The notes under the pieces were generated by a model, which was not told where the DNA came from, made no database searches, and was given only the letters and a program-made list of their open reading frames with translations. From JBGTBQ01 sp041749275 (GTDB lineage: Bacteria; Acidobacteriota; Blastocatellia; Pyrinomonadales; Pyrinomonadaceae), in contig JBGTBQ010000015.1 in NCBI GenBank assembly GCA_041749275.1, forward strand, positions 1-53,037: a stretch of 53,037 bases of DNA, in the 5' to 3' direction. Made by a program: the position numbers and the translations under genes. Position 1 is the first letter of the stretch. Each line of letters starts with the position of its first letter. This document shows positions 15,659 through 24,411 of the stretch, piece after piece.

Positions 15659-17293
15659 TTAGGCAGCAGTGGTTCCGGCGCGCACGACGCGCGCGGCGAG
15701 GGTCGCGGAGGTCGCCCGTTCAAGGTCTTCCGGAACGCGCTGTCCGGCGCAGAGGTAGAGCAGTGGGAGTTTCGATTCGGAGGCCAGCGTCACGGTGCGT
15801 CCCGGCGCGGCGGTCTCGTCGAGTTTGGTGACGATGAGGCGGTCGGCGCCATACATGGTGAACTTGCGAACGGCAGCGAGGGCATCGGACGGGTGGGTCG
15901 TCGCCTGAAGCACGAGACACTTGACGATCTCTTCGCGCGCCCGCAGGTAGTCCCCCAGTTCGAGCTGGTCGGCGAGGTCGTGCGGGTTGCGGCCCACCGT
16001 GTCCACGAGCACCACGCCTTCGCTTTCGAGTTTGCGCGTGAGCGCGTCCAACTCGACCATCGAACGCGCGACATGGAAGCCCGCGCCGATGATCTCGGCA
16101 TATATCCTCAACTGTTCAGCCGCCGCGATGCGATAAGTATCGAGCGTAATCAGTTCAACGCGGCGTCCCTCGCGCAAGGCGACGCGCGCCGCAAGCTTGG
16201 CGATGGTCGTCGTTTTGCCGACGCCGGTCGGGCCGATGAGGGCGACGACCGAGGGCGTCTTTGTCGCGCCGGTCGTCGCGGTTAACGGGTCGGCGGAGAA
16301 GCGCACCGCCGACGCGATCAGAGTTTGGAGTCCGGCCAGCGCCACTTCGTCGCTCGTGCGCTTCTCATGGACGGCCAGCCCTTTCGATGCCAGAAAAGTT
16401 TCGCCGCCGTCAGCGAGCACCTGTATGCCGCCTGCTTCGCGGCGGCGCTCTCTAATCGCTTCGCAGACGGCGCGGCGCGCAAGCTCCGGCGTCAGCCCCT
16501 GACCAGCCAACTCGATATAGGCATCGAAGTAAGGCGAGTCGTATAGCTCAGGCATTTCCTCGAACGACTCCGCCGCCTTGTGCGCGAGGCCGGAGAGCGC
16601 GGCGGGCCGCGCGGCGAGCGTGCCCAGAGAGAATTTCACCTCTCGCAACTCGGCGCGCAGGCATTCGAGTTCATGGTTGATCGTATTGCGCCGTGGCTGT
16701 CCGGCTTCGGGCGTGACGTTGCTGACCCGACCCGCGACTGACGACTCGGTGACGACAGAGGTTGTGAGCGTCGTGGCAGCGGCGACAGGCTTCCCGGCAG
16801 GTTTAACGGAGACAGCCCTGCCGCGATGAACGAAGCGCGGTTCGGTGTCGGCGATCTCGACGCCGCGTTGAGAGACATCCGCCACGGGTTCGCCTTCGAC
16901 TGTCATGTTGGCGTGCGGTGCGTCGTCGGAGTAGGCGCGCGCGAGGAGTGCCGAGAGGGCCGAAGCGCCGCCATGCGGATTCTTTCTCGGGCCGTCGCTT
17001 TCTATGCCGGTTCTCTCCGCGCGGGCGGGCATGGCGGGCGCGTCGTCGGTCAAATTAAGCAAAGAGGCGCGGTGGCCGTGGCGCGTGGCACGTTTCTCTT
17101 CCTGTTTCTTGCCGGACTTGGTCGCGGTGTCGGCGGCAACGCGCACCTCGATCTGCTCGCGCGCGCCGAGTCCGAGAAAGCCGCCGGCGCGCACGCGCTT
17201 GGTGTCGAGCACGAGCGCCTCCTCGCCGAGTTCCCGCTTGACCTGTTCGAGCGCCTCGCGCATCGTGGCCGCCCTGAATTTTTTTGTGTTCAT
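15659..17293 (-). CDS. flhF: FlhF SRP-type GTPase for flagellar placement
   Basis: 544 residues, longer than most FlhF (~380-480). The N-terminal B domain starts M-N-T-K-K-F-R-A-A-T-M-R-E-A-L. A long low-complexity region (about 55-215) is followed by the N and G domains: G-P-T-G-V-G-K-T-T-T near residue 355, L-D-T-Y-R-I-A-A-A-E-Q-L, D-T-V-G-R and T-K-L-D-E-T. FlhF recruits early flagellar parts to the assembly site. It forms an flhA-flhF-flhG-fliA block. Confidence 0.93.
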   Translation of the reverse strand: MNTKKFRAATMREALEQVKRELGEEALVLDTKRVRAGGFLGLGAREQIEVRVAADTATKSGKKQEEKRATRHGHRASLLNLTDDAPAMPARAERTGIESDGPRKNPHGGASALSALLARAYSDDAPHANMTVEGEPVADVSQRGVEIADTEPRFVHRGRAVSVKPAGKPVAAATTLTTSVVTESSVAGRVSNVTPEAGQPRRNTINHELECLRAELREVKFSLGTLAARPAALSGLAHKAAESFEEMPELYDSPYFDAYIELAGQGLTPELARRAVCEAIRERRREAGGIQVLADGGETFLASKGLAVHEKRTSDEVALAGLQTLIASAVRFSADPLTATTGATKTPSVVALIGPTGVGKTTTIAKLAARVALREGRRVELITLDTYRIAAAEQLRIYAEIIGAGFHVARSMVELDALTRKLESEGVVLVDTVGRNPHDLADQLELGDYLRAREEIVKCLVLQATTHPSDALAAVRKFTMYGADRLIVTKLDETAAPGRTVTLASESKLPLLYLCAGQRVPEDLERATSATLAARVVRAGTTAA

Positions 17294-17299
17294 CGGATT

Positions 17300-17326
17300 T
17301 AACTTTTGGCTGTCGTTGGCCGATAT
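17300..17326 (+). promoter_or_regulatory. Possible sigma-28 promoter antisense to flhA
   Basis: TAACTTTT, 11 bases, then GCCGATAT on the plus strand. The spacing equals the enteric FliA consensus, and three bases differ from it over both boxes. It points into the 3' end of flhA, where no plus-strand gene exists. A short hairpin with a T-run (GGAAA...TTTCC, T7, near 17338-17365) lies just downstream. It could be chance. Confidence 0.3.
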
Positions 17327-17466
17327 GCGATGGTGAAGGGAAAAGATTCTTTCCTTTTTTTACATCCGAGACTCAGGCTTGAACTTGAGAATCCTAAAAC
17401 GACCGTCCCGGAATCTTTCAAAGCCGTTCGACAAGCCCCGTCAGGGGCAAAACACTCAAACAGCTT

Positions 17467-19596
17467 CTAACTGATCGTTCCCATCGAGACGAGCCGCACG
17501 CTGGGTGCGACCTCGCCGTGGGCGATTACGGCCAGCTCTGGCAAGAAGCGTTCCGTCAAACGGCGGAGGTGGGGCCGCAGCGCCCCGGAGCAGAGAACGA
17601 CGGGCTGCGAGAGGACGGCGGCCTGCGCCGCGGCTTCTATCTTTTCCAGTACCATCCGCCCGAATTCCGGCTCCAAAGCCTGTGCGGGAGCGCCCCCATG
17701 CAGGCCCAGACGCTCGCCCAACTGATGTTCAAGGCGCGGGTCGAGCGTGAGCACGGCCAACTCGCGGCTCTCGTTCGCCAGCGTGGCCGAGATGGTGCGC
17801 GAGAGCGCCGCGCGGGCGGCTTCCGTCAAAGCGTTGACATCGTGCGTCAGGCTTCCGGCATCGGTCATGGCTTCGAGAATAGTGGCGAGGTCGCGGATGG
17901 GGACTCGCTCGCGCAAGAGGTTTTGCAACACACGCTGGACTTCGCCGAGGCTGAGGACTTTCGGCGTTGCCTCCTCGACCGTCTTCGGATGCGTCTCGGC
18001 GAGCGAGTCCAGCAGCGCGCGCGTCTCCTGCCGTCCGAGCAGTTCGGGCGCGTGCCGCTTAATCATCTCCGAGAGATGCGTGCACAGCACCGTGGTCGGG
18101 TCAACCACGGTGTAACCCGCCGCGAGCGCGCGTTCGCGGTCGCCCTCGCGCCGCACCCAGACGGCGGACATCCCAAACGCGGGGTCTGTCGTCCTTAAGC
18201 CTTCGATCACTTCCCGCACCGCGCCGGGATCAATCGCCAGAAACCCTTCGGTCTGTAATTCCCCACTCGCCACCTTCTCGCCCTTGAGCAGGATGGCGTA
18301 CTCACGTGGCGCGAGCTGCAAGTTGTCCGTGACGTGGACGGGCGGGACGACGAGACCGAGGTCGAGCGCGATCTGTCTGCGTATCTCGCGCACACGTCCG
18401 AGGAACTGATCGCCCGCGCTGACGAGCGGGATCAGCGCGTAGCCGACTTCGACCGCCAGCGAGTCGAGTTTCAGAAGCGATTCGATCTTCTCGCTCTGTT
18501 CAGGCGCGGCGGCGGCGCGTTTCTCTTCGGCGGCGCGGGTCTCTGCCGCGTGGGCGTTGCTCTCACGCTGACGCCGCGAAAGAAAGCCGGCGCCGACAGC
18601 CCCCGCGGCCATCGAGAGAAAGGCCACATGCGGCATACCGGGCAGGATGCCGAGCAGCGCCAGCACACCCGCCGCGATAAACAGCGGGCGCGGATTTACC
18701 AACAATTGCCCCGACATTTCCGCGCCCATGCTCGTTTCCGTGGCGGCGCGGGTGGTGATGATTGCCGCCGCGACGGAGATGAACAGCGAGGGCACGGCGG
18801 CGGCCACCCCGTCGCCGACCGTGAGAATCGTGTAGGTCTTGATGGCGTCGCCGAGCGGCATCCCGTGCTGCAACACCCCGACGGCGAAACCCGCGACGAT
18901 GTTGATGATGGTGATGATGATGGAGGCGACGGCATCGCGCTGCGTGAAGCGGATGGCGCCGTCCATCGCGCCATGAAACTCGGCGGCTTGCGCGATGTCC
19001 GTGCGGCGGCGCTTGGCCTCATGCTCATCAATGATACCGGCGGAGAGGTCTGCGTCCACCGCCATCTGCTTGCCCGGCATCGCGTCGAGCGTGAAGCGCG
19101 CCGTCACTTCCGACGAACGCACCGCGCCGTGGTTGACCACCAAAAACTGAATCGCCAGCAGGATTAAAAAGATCACCGCGCCGACGACATAGTTGCCGCC
19201 GATGACGAACTCGCCGAACGCCTTGATGACCGCGCCGGCGGCCATCTCGCCCGCCTCGCCGTGCGACAGAATCAGCCGCGACGTGGCGACGTTCAGCGCC
19301 AGACGATAGAGCGTCGTCAGCAGCAAGAGACTCGGAAACGAGGTGAACTTGACCGGCTCCGCCGTGTACATCGCCACCAGCAGGACGAGCACCGACAGCA
19401 ACAGGTTGAAGCTGAGGAGCGCGTCCAGCAACAAGGTCGGGAGCGGGACGAGCAGGACGAGCAGGATGACGACCGCTCCCAGCGGCACGACAAGGTGCGA
19501 GTGGCGTCCGGCGATGCCGAGCAATCGTTCAGTGGTCGTGGCGGTCGTGGCGGACAAAAAGGGTGGCTCCCTCGGTGCGGAGAATTTGACACTCAC
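17467..19596 (-). CDS. flhA: FlhA flagellar export gate protein
   Basis: 709 residues, normal for FlhA. The N-terminal half has eight hydrophobic segments and the FHIPEP signature region (F-V-V-I... not tracked exactly here; clearest are F-T-L-D-A-M-P-G-K-Q-M-A-V-D-A-D-L-S-A-G and the cytoplasmic loop after it). The C-terminal half is the cytoplasmic ring domain that docks export substrates. The GTG at 19596 follows a G-rich ribosome site. No flhB or fliPQR lies in the window. A candidate sigma-54 promoter lies 31 bp upstream. Confidence 0.95.
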   Translation of the reverse strand: MSVKFSAPREPPFLSATTATTTERLLGIAGRHSHLVVPLGAVVILLVLLVPLPTLLLDALLSFNLLLSVLVLLVAMYTAEPVKFTSFPSLLLLTTLYRLALNVATSRLILSHGEAGEMAAGAVIKAFGEFVIGGNYVVGAVIFLILLAIQFLVVNHGAVRSSEVTARFTLDAMPGKQMAVDADLSAGIIDEHEAKRRRTDIAQAAEFHGAMDGAIRFTQRDAVASIIITIINIVAGFAVGVLQHGMPLGDAIKTYTILTVGDGVAAAVPSLFISVAAAIITTRAATETSMGAEMSGQLLVNPRPLFIAAGVLALLGILPGMPHVAFLSMAAGAVGAGFLSRRQRESNAHAAETRAAEEKRAAAAPEQSEKIESLLKLDSLAVEVGYALIPLVSAGDQFLGRVREIRRQIALDLGLVVPPVHVTDNLQLAPREYAILLKGEKVASGELQTEGFLAIDPGAVREVIEGLRTTDPAFGMSAVWVRREGDRERALAAGYTVVDPTTVLCTHLSEMIKRHAPELLGRQETRALLDSLAETHPKTVEEATPKVLSLGEVQRVLQNLLRERVPIRDLATILEAMTDAGSLTHDVNALTEAARAALSRTISATLANESRELAVLTLDPRLEHQLGERLGLHGGAPAQALEPEFGRMVLEKIEAAAQAAVLSQPVVLCSGALRPHLRRLTERFLPELAVIAHGEVAPSVRLVSMGTIS

Positions 19597-19626
19597 CCCC
19601 GGCGGGAATGGTCTCGGAGCCTGTTT

Positions 19627-19642
19627 TGCAATCCCGGTGCCG
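19627..19642 (-). promoter_or_regulatory. Candidate sigma-54 promoter of the flhA operon
   Basis: Minus strand CGGCAC, 5 bases, TTGCA. The invariant GG and GC are exactly 10 bases apart, as required for sigma-54 (consensus TGGCAC-N5-TTGCA). It would start RNA about 20 bases before the flhA GTG. Sigma-54 drives mid-class flagellar genes in many bacteria. Confidence 0.6.
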
Positions 19643-19652
19643 CGCGATTCGC

Positions 19653-19680
19653 TAAAGTTTTTGGCGCGGGTTGCCGATGA
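19653..19680 (+). promoter_or_regulatory. Candidate sigma-28 promoter of the HDOD gene
   Basis: TAAAGTTT, 12 bases, GCCGATGA on the plus strand: the first box is perfect and the second has one mismatch to the FliA consensus. The 12-base spacing is the same as at flgM. It lies about 150 bp before the HDOD ATG and is divergent from the sigma-54 site. Confidence 0.65.
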
Positions 19681-19830
19681 AGAGTTCGCGGGGAGGTGTC
19701 AGTCCCGCGCCGTCTGTAGATTCACGGGCTAACCGTCAGGGTTGAGCCTCCAGCCGGCACGCGACCCGCGCGACGCCGCTTCACGTTGTACCCCCATCAA
19801 ATAACCACCACACGAGGACTAAAAACACCA

Positions 19831-20667
19831 ATGCTTGCAGGCGCCACCATCAAGATCGAATCGCTCGTCGAGTCGGAACTGCCGCCGCTGCCCGGTTCCG
19901 CTTTGCGCGTCACCAATCTGGCGCAGGACATCAACGCCTCCTCGCGCTCGCTGGCCGACGCCATCGGCCTCGACCCGGCGCTCTCCGCGCGCATCCTGCG
20001 CGCCGCCAACTCGCCGCTCTACGCACGCGAACGCGCGGCCACGTCGCTGCCCTCCGCCGTCAACACGCTGGGCAACCACACCATCCACATGTTCGTCATG
20101 GTCTACGTCGCGTCGGACGCCTTCAATCGTCGCAACGGCAAAGGCACGGCGACCGAGCGGGCGCTGTGGGAGCACTCCATCGCCGTGGCGATGGCCGCGC
20201 GCGAACTCTGTTTGGCGCTCGGTCTGCGCGGCGGCGAAGAGATGTTCCTCTGCGGTCTGCTCCACGACATCGGGAAGCTCCTGCTGCTGCGCCACAACCC
20301 GGAGCTTTACGCCTCTATCTCCGCCGACCCCAACCCGCTTCAAGGCGAGAACAAGCTCTACGGCTACACGCATACTCAGGTCGGGGCTTTCGCGGTTCGA
20401 CGCTGGGGACTCCCCGAAGAGATTGGCTATGCCATCCACCACCACCACGAGCCGAGTGAAGCCCCCGAAGGGGTACTCATGGCGCGCATCATAGACGTGG
20501 CGGATATCCTCGCCAACAACGCGAACATCGGCCTGCGCCGCGACATGCCGACCAACCTTACGTTGTCGGAGTCCGTGATCGCTCTCCGGCTCGATCCGGA
20601 GCAGTTGGAGAGTGTCTGGCAAAAAACGGAAGCCAAATTGCACGACGCACTGAGTCTGTTCACTTGA
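19831..20667 (+). CDS. HDOD domain signalling protein
   Basis: 278 residues, nearly all an HDOD domain: L-P-P-L-P-G-S-A-L-R near residue 15, L-S-A-R-I-L-R-A-A-N-S-P-L-Y near 50, and an HD pair in L-L-H-D-I-G-K-L near 147, then H-H-H-H-E near 205. HDOD proteins act in chemotaxis, motility and second-messenger signalling and are mostly non-enzymatic scaffolds. GAGGA precedes the ATG at 19831. Its divergent position next to flhA and its sigma-28-like promoter suggest late flagellar co-expression. Confidence 0.88.
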   Translation: MLAGATIKIESLVESELPPLPGSALRVTNLAQDINASSRSLADAIGLDPALSARILRAANSPLYARERAATSLPSAVNTLGNHTIHMFVMVYVASDAFNRRNGKGTATERALWEHSIAVAMAARELCLALGLRGGEEMFLCGLLHDIGKLLLLRHNPELYASISADPNPLQGENKLYGYTHTQVGAFAVRRWGLPEEIGYAIHHHHEPSEAPEGVLMARIIDVADILANNANIGLRRDMPTNLTLSESVIALRLDPEQLESVWQKTEAKLHDALSLFT

Positions 20668-20673
20668 TAAAGA

Positions 20674-20741
20674 CAGAGGTCAGAGGTTAGAGGTTAGTAA
20701 AATCAGTGCTTCGCTGGCCTCTCATCTCTGGCCTCTATTTG
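20674..20741. repeat. Inverted heptamer arrays between convergent genes
   Basis: Left array 20674-20694 (CAGAGGT, CAGAGGT, TAGAGGT) and right array 20714-20741 (CTGGCCT, CTCATCT, CTGGCCT, CTATTTG). It fills the gap between the HDOD gene and the convergent kinase; the kinase stop codon is inside the last unit. It could act as a shared terminator hairpin. Confidence 0.7.
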
Positions 20742-23038
20742 TCCAGCGTTTCGCGTAGCGTTCGAGCAAGTTTAGAGAGGGTGAAGGGTTTTTCGAGATA
20801 GGGCGTGCTCTCAGCGAGCGCCGCGGGATCGTCCGCCGTGGGGCCGGCGTGGCCTGACATGTAGAGGATTTTCGTTTCAGGGCGCAGTCGCGTGAGACGC
20901 TCGGCCAGTTGTAATCCGTTCATCCGCGGCATACTTACATCCGTCAGCAACAGTTGAATGGGGCCGTCGTGACGCTCGTAGACTTCGATGGCCGCCTGTC
21001 CGTTCGAGGCTTCGAGCACGCGGTAGCCGAGGACTTCCAGCATCTCGGTTGTCATCCTGAGCAGACGGCTCTTGTCTTCGACGAGCAACACGGTTTCGCT
21101 GCCGCCCGGTAGTTCGGACAGCGCCGTTGTGTGGATCTCGCTCGTCGCCAACTCTTCGGCTTGCGGCAGGTAGATTTCAAAAGTCGTTCCCTGTCGCGGT
21201 TGGCTATGAACCCAAATGTAGCCACCCGCCTCCATAACGATATTGTGCGCGGTGTAAAGGCCGAGGCCCGTGCCCATCTCTTTGGTCGAATAGAACGGCT
21301 CGAAGATGTTTTCAACTGTCTCAGCATCCATCCCCTGCCCCGTATCCCTAACCGAGATCAAGACGTAATCGCCTGAGCGCACCGGCGCGGGCGCGCCCGA
21401 CGTGGCGCCGAGCCTGACTTGCGACGTTTCGATGGTAATCTCGCCGCCCTGCGGCATGGCATCTCGTGCGTTGATGGCAAGGGTCATCAGCACCTGTGCG
21501 AGTTGGTTAGGGTCGGCCCTGACGTGGCCGATGTCGGGCTGGCGAGTCGTCTTAATTTCGATGTGGTCGCCGATCCACGGGCGCAGCATATCTTCCATGC
21601 TGGAGACGAGCGTGTTGGGATTCATCACGACGGGCTGTGCTATCTCTCGTCGGCTGAAGGTGAGGAGCTGGCGCGTCAGAACAGCCGCGCGGCTCGCCGC
21701 GTCGCGTATTTCCCGCACTTTCTTGCGCGGTCGCTCGTCCGGTCCGAGTTGGCGGAGCAGCAGGTCGCAGTAACCCGTGACGATAGCCATCTGGTTGTTG
21801 AAGTCGTGCGCGATGCCGCGCGCGAGACTGCGGACGGCATCCATCTTCTGCGAGTGGCGAAGCTGCTCTTCGCGCTCGCGCAACGCTTGTTGCGCGCGCC
21901 GGTGTTCGGTGACATCCTCGGCCATCACGAGCCGCGCCTCGCGCCCGCCGAAGACCAGCATGTGCGATGTGGTCTCCACTTCAATCAACTCACCGCTTTT
22001 CTTTGAGTGCTTCCACACGCCCGATTTCTCGATCCCGTGCCCGACCTTCGACAAGTGTTCGAGCAGCGCGGGAATGTGTTCCGCCGGGCGGATGTCGAGG
22101 GTCGTCATCGAAAGGAATTCTTCGCGCGTGTAACCGTAGTGACGAACGGCGGCGTCGTTGACGGTCAGGAAGCGGAGCGTCTCGCGGTCTATCACCCACA
22201 TCGGGTGCGGGTTCGACTCGAACAGCAGCCGATAGCCCTCCTCCGACTCGCGCAGCGCCTCCTCGGCCTCCTTGCGCTCGGTGATGTCGGATGAGGCGCC
22301 AACCCACTCATGGACTTCTCCATGTTCGTCGAGGATGGGGACGGCCCGGTCGGCGAAGTAGCGATAGCCGCCGGCGCGGGCGCGCACGCGGAAAACGGTG
22401 CTGTAAGGGCTTCTGGTTTCGACGGCGCACGCCCACTCACCGGCGACCCGCTCGATGTCTTCCGGGTGCATCGCGTCCAGACGCCCGCGTCCCTGCACCT
22501 CGTCTTCGCTCTGTCCGGTGATTTCGCGCCAGTAAGGCAGGTCTCCGATCACCTCGCCTTCGGCGTTCGCTGTCCAGACCACCTGCGAAGATGCCCGCAC
22601 GAGCGAGCGGTAGCGCTCTTCGGACTCGCGCAGAGACTTCTCGGCGCGCGCGCGTTCGAGCAGGCGCGCGACCTGCGCGACCAGACGCATCGGCTCGTAA
22701 GGCACTTCGACATATTCATCGGCGCCGGCGCGGAAACCTTCGAGCACGTCCGCGGCATCTTTGCGGAGCGCGCTGACGAGCAGAATCGGGGTCGTTTTGA
22801 AGGTCGGGTCGGCGCGCAAACTAAGGCACAGCTCGATGCCGTTGGCGCGCGGCATCAACACGTCGCTGATGACCAGAGCAGGGCACGTGCGGCTTGCTTC
22901 CTCAAACCCTTCGACGCCGTCTTTGGCGACGGCGATCCGATACCCCGAACGACGGAGTAGAGCCGACATCAGCTCTCGCTGGTCGGGGTCATCATTGACG
23001 ATCAGAACCGTCTCGGTGTTCTCGGAAACCATCACCAA
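20735..23038 (-). CDS. Hybrid histidine kinase REC-PAS-PAS-HK-REC
   Basis: 767 residues. In order: receiver (about 8-125, phospho-Asp in V-I-S-D-V-L-M-P-R), two PAS/PAC units (~140-265 and ~270-395, the first with D-I-T-E-R), HisKA with H in R-G-I-A-H-D-F-N-N near 425, ATPase domain (N-A-R-D-A-M, D-T-G-Q-G-M, G-T-G-L-G-L), and a second receiver (~645-765, L-L-T-D-V-S-M-P-R). There is no transmembrane segment, so it is cytosolic. The H-D-F-N-N type H-box places it with kinases that often work with their own C-terminal receiver. It lies 310 bp after the GGDEF gene. Confidence 0.92.
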   Translation of the reverse strand: MVMVSENTETVLIVNDDPDQRELMSALLRRSGYRIAVAKDGVEGFEEASRTCPALVISDVLMPRANGIELCLSLRADPTFKTTPILLVSALRKDAADVLEGFRAGADEYVEVPYEPMRLVAQVARLLERARAEKSLRESEERYRSLVRASSQVVWTANAEGEVIGDLPYWREITGQSEDEVQGRGRLDAMHPEDIERVAGEWACAVETRSPYSTVFRVRARAGGYRYFADRAVPILDEHGEVHEWVGASSDITERKEAEEALRESEEGYRLLFESNPHPMWVIDRETLRFLTVNDAAVRHYGYTREEFLSMTTLDIRPAEHIPALLEHLSKVGHGIEKSGVWKHSKKSGELIEVETTSHMLVFGGREARLVMAEDVTEHRRAQQALREREEQLRHSQKMDAVRSLARGIAHDFNNQMAIVTGYCDLLLRQLGPDERPRKKVREIRDAASRAAVLTRQLLTFSRREIAQPVVMNPNTLVSSMEDMLRPWIGDHIEIKTTRQPDIGHVRADPNQLAQVLMTLAINARDAMPQGGEITIETSQVRLGATSGAPAPVRSGDYVLISVRDTGQGMDAETVENIFEPFYSTKEMGTGLGLYTAHNIVMEAGGYIWVHSQPRQGTTFEIYLPQAEELATSEIHTTALSELPGGSETVLLVEDKSRLLRMTTEMLEVLGYRVLEASNGQAAIEVYERHDGPIQLLLTDVSMPRMNGLQLAERLTRLRPETKILYMSGHAGPTADDPAALAESTPYLEKPFTLSKLARTLRETLDK

Positions 23039-23348
23039 AAACTTACCCCGTGGTAAGCACTAAAACTAGAGGGGAATGTTATCAGGGCGCACGACATCGG
23101 ACGGAAGAGGCGAATCAACTCGCGTCAGTTTCGTCAAGGTTTTGACCAGAGCGACAGAGGGTACGCTCCGTGCGAAGTCTTGGTTCACCTAAGTGTGTAT
23201 TCCCGAAAGCCCTTCGCTTCCGGGCCAGCCTCGCCAGTCAACGAGAACCCTCCGCGGCCAAACGGGTGTCGTCGTTGAGAAGGTAGGCCATATCATATAG
23301 AAAAATCGCGTTCCGTCAACACGTGGACGTAATAACTCTGCTCCACGC
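23039..23348. other. Gap between REC-GGDEF gene and hybrid kinase
   Basis: 310 bp without a convincing gene. It holds a 9-bp stem hairpin with one mismatch at 23202-23224 (CCCGAAAGC / GCTTCCGGG), a possible end for the upstream minus-strand transcript, and presumably the kinase promoter. I see no clear sigma-54 or sigma-28 boxes. Confidence 0.5.
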
Positions 23349-24335
23349 TCACGCCGTGCGATCCAAGAGCGCCGGCTCGTGCAGCCCGGCGCGTAAGTCA
23401 ACGGTCTTTAAGCCGCTCCTCATAATCACGTTCTTCTTCCGGCTCCGCTTCTCCGCGTACATGGCCGCGTCCGCCACAGCCACTATCTCCTCGACCGATG
23501 AGGCGGAGTACGTTTCGGGGCGGGCCACCCCGACGCTGAAAGACAACTCGTAAGGGTCGCGCCCTTCGGCGTTGCAGGCGCGCAGATTCTCGCGCAGGCG
23601 CGTGAGAATCCGCTCGGCGCAGTCGCCGGATGCCTCGATGGCGAGCGCCGTGAACTCGTCGCCGCCGACGCGCCCGATGATGTCCGACTCACGGAACGTC
23701 TGTTGGATAACCCCGACGATGCGCTTGAGCGCCCGCGACCCTTCCGCGTGGCCGAAGGTGTCGTTGATCTGTTTGAGGCCGTCCATATCCATATAAAAGA
23801 TGAGCAGCCCCTTTTCCATGCCGCGCGAGCGCGCCATTTTGAGCTGCTGCTCGGCGAGCGCGTAAAAGCCGCGGCGGTTGTAGAGACCCGTCAGTTCGTC
23901 GGTCAGCGAGAGGCTCCGGAGCGCCGCCTGCATCCGGTGGCGCTCGATGGCGTAACGCAGCGCACGCCCCAGCAGTTGCCCGTCAAAGTTCTCTTTAACG
24001 AGGTAGTCCTGCGCGCCCGCCTGCATGGCCTGCACGGCCAACTCTTCGTCGTTGCGTCCGGTCAACACCACGATGGGTATGTCCGGCTGCGCGTCGCGGA
24101 CACGGACGAGAGTTTCTATCCCCTCGGCGTCCGGTAATGAAAGGTCGAGCAGAATCACGTCGAACGTTTCGGCGCTCAGGAGCTCCAACCCCGCCGCGAG
24201 CCTCTCCGCCCACGCGAGATCGAAGCGTGTCTGGCCGTGCCCGCCCGCGTTCACTTTGGCGAGAACGGCCTTGATGAGGATGGACTGCGTGCGGTTATCC
24301 TCGATCAGTAATACTTTGATGATCTTTGATTCCAT
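23349..24335 (-). CDS. REC-GGDEF diguanylate cyclase
   Basis: About 328 residues. Receiver at ~5-125 (phospho-Asp in I-L-L-D-L-S-L-P), GGDEF domain at ~155-310 with an intact active site (R-V-G-G-D-E-F). An R-E-S-D motif five residues before GGDEF is the inhibitory I-site, so product inhibition by c-di-GMP is expected. The segment S-L-T-D-E-L-T-G-L-Y-N-R-R-G at the domain start is standard. It makes c-di-GMP on phosphorylation. The ATG at 24335 starts the receiver homology; a TTG at 24371 is an alternative. It is 76 bp after the large kinase. Confidence 0.93.
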   Translation of the reverse strand: MESKIIKVLLIEDNRTQSILIKAVLAKVNAGGHGQTRFDLAWAERLAAGLELLSAETFDVILLDLSLPDAEGIETLVRVRDAQPDIPIVVLTGRNDEELAVQAMQAGAQDYLVKENFDGQLLGRALRYAIERHRMQAALRSLSLTDELTGLYNRRGFYALAEQQLKMARSRGMEKGLLIFYMDMDGLKQINDTFGHAEGSRALKRIVGVIQQTFRESDIIGRVGGDEFTALAIEASGDCAERILTRLRENLRACNAEGRDPYELSFSVGVARPETYSASSVEEIVAVADAAMYAEKRSRKKNVIMRSGLKTVDLRAGLHEPALLDRTA

Positions 24336-24411
24336 CTCCCTGCGACGAACCTTTGTCCGATACGGCGACAAACTGTCTCCACTGCCCGCCGCACCATCGT
24401 CCGTCCTCCTC

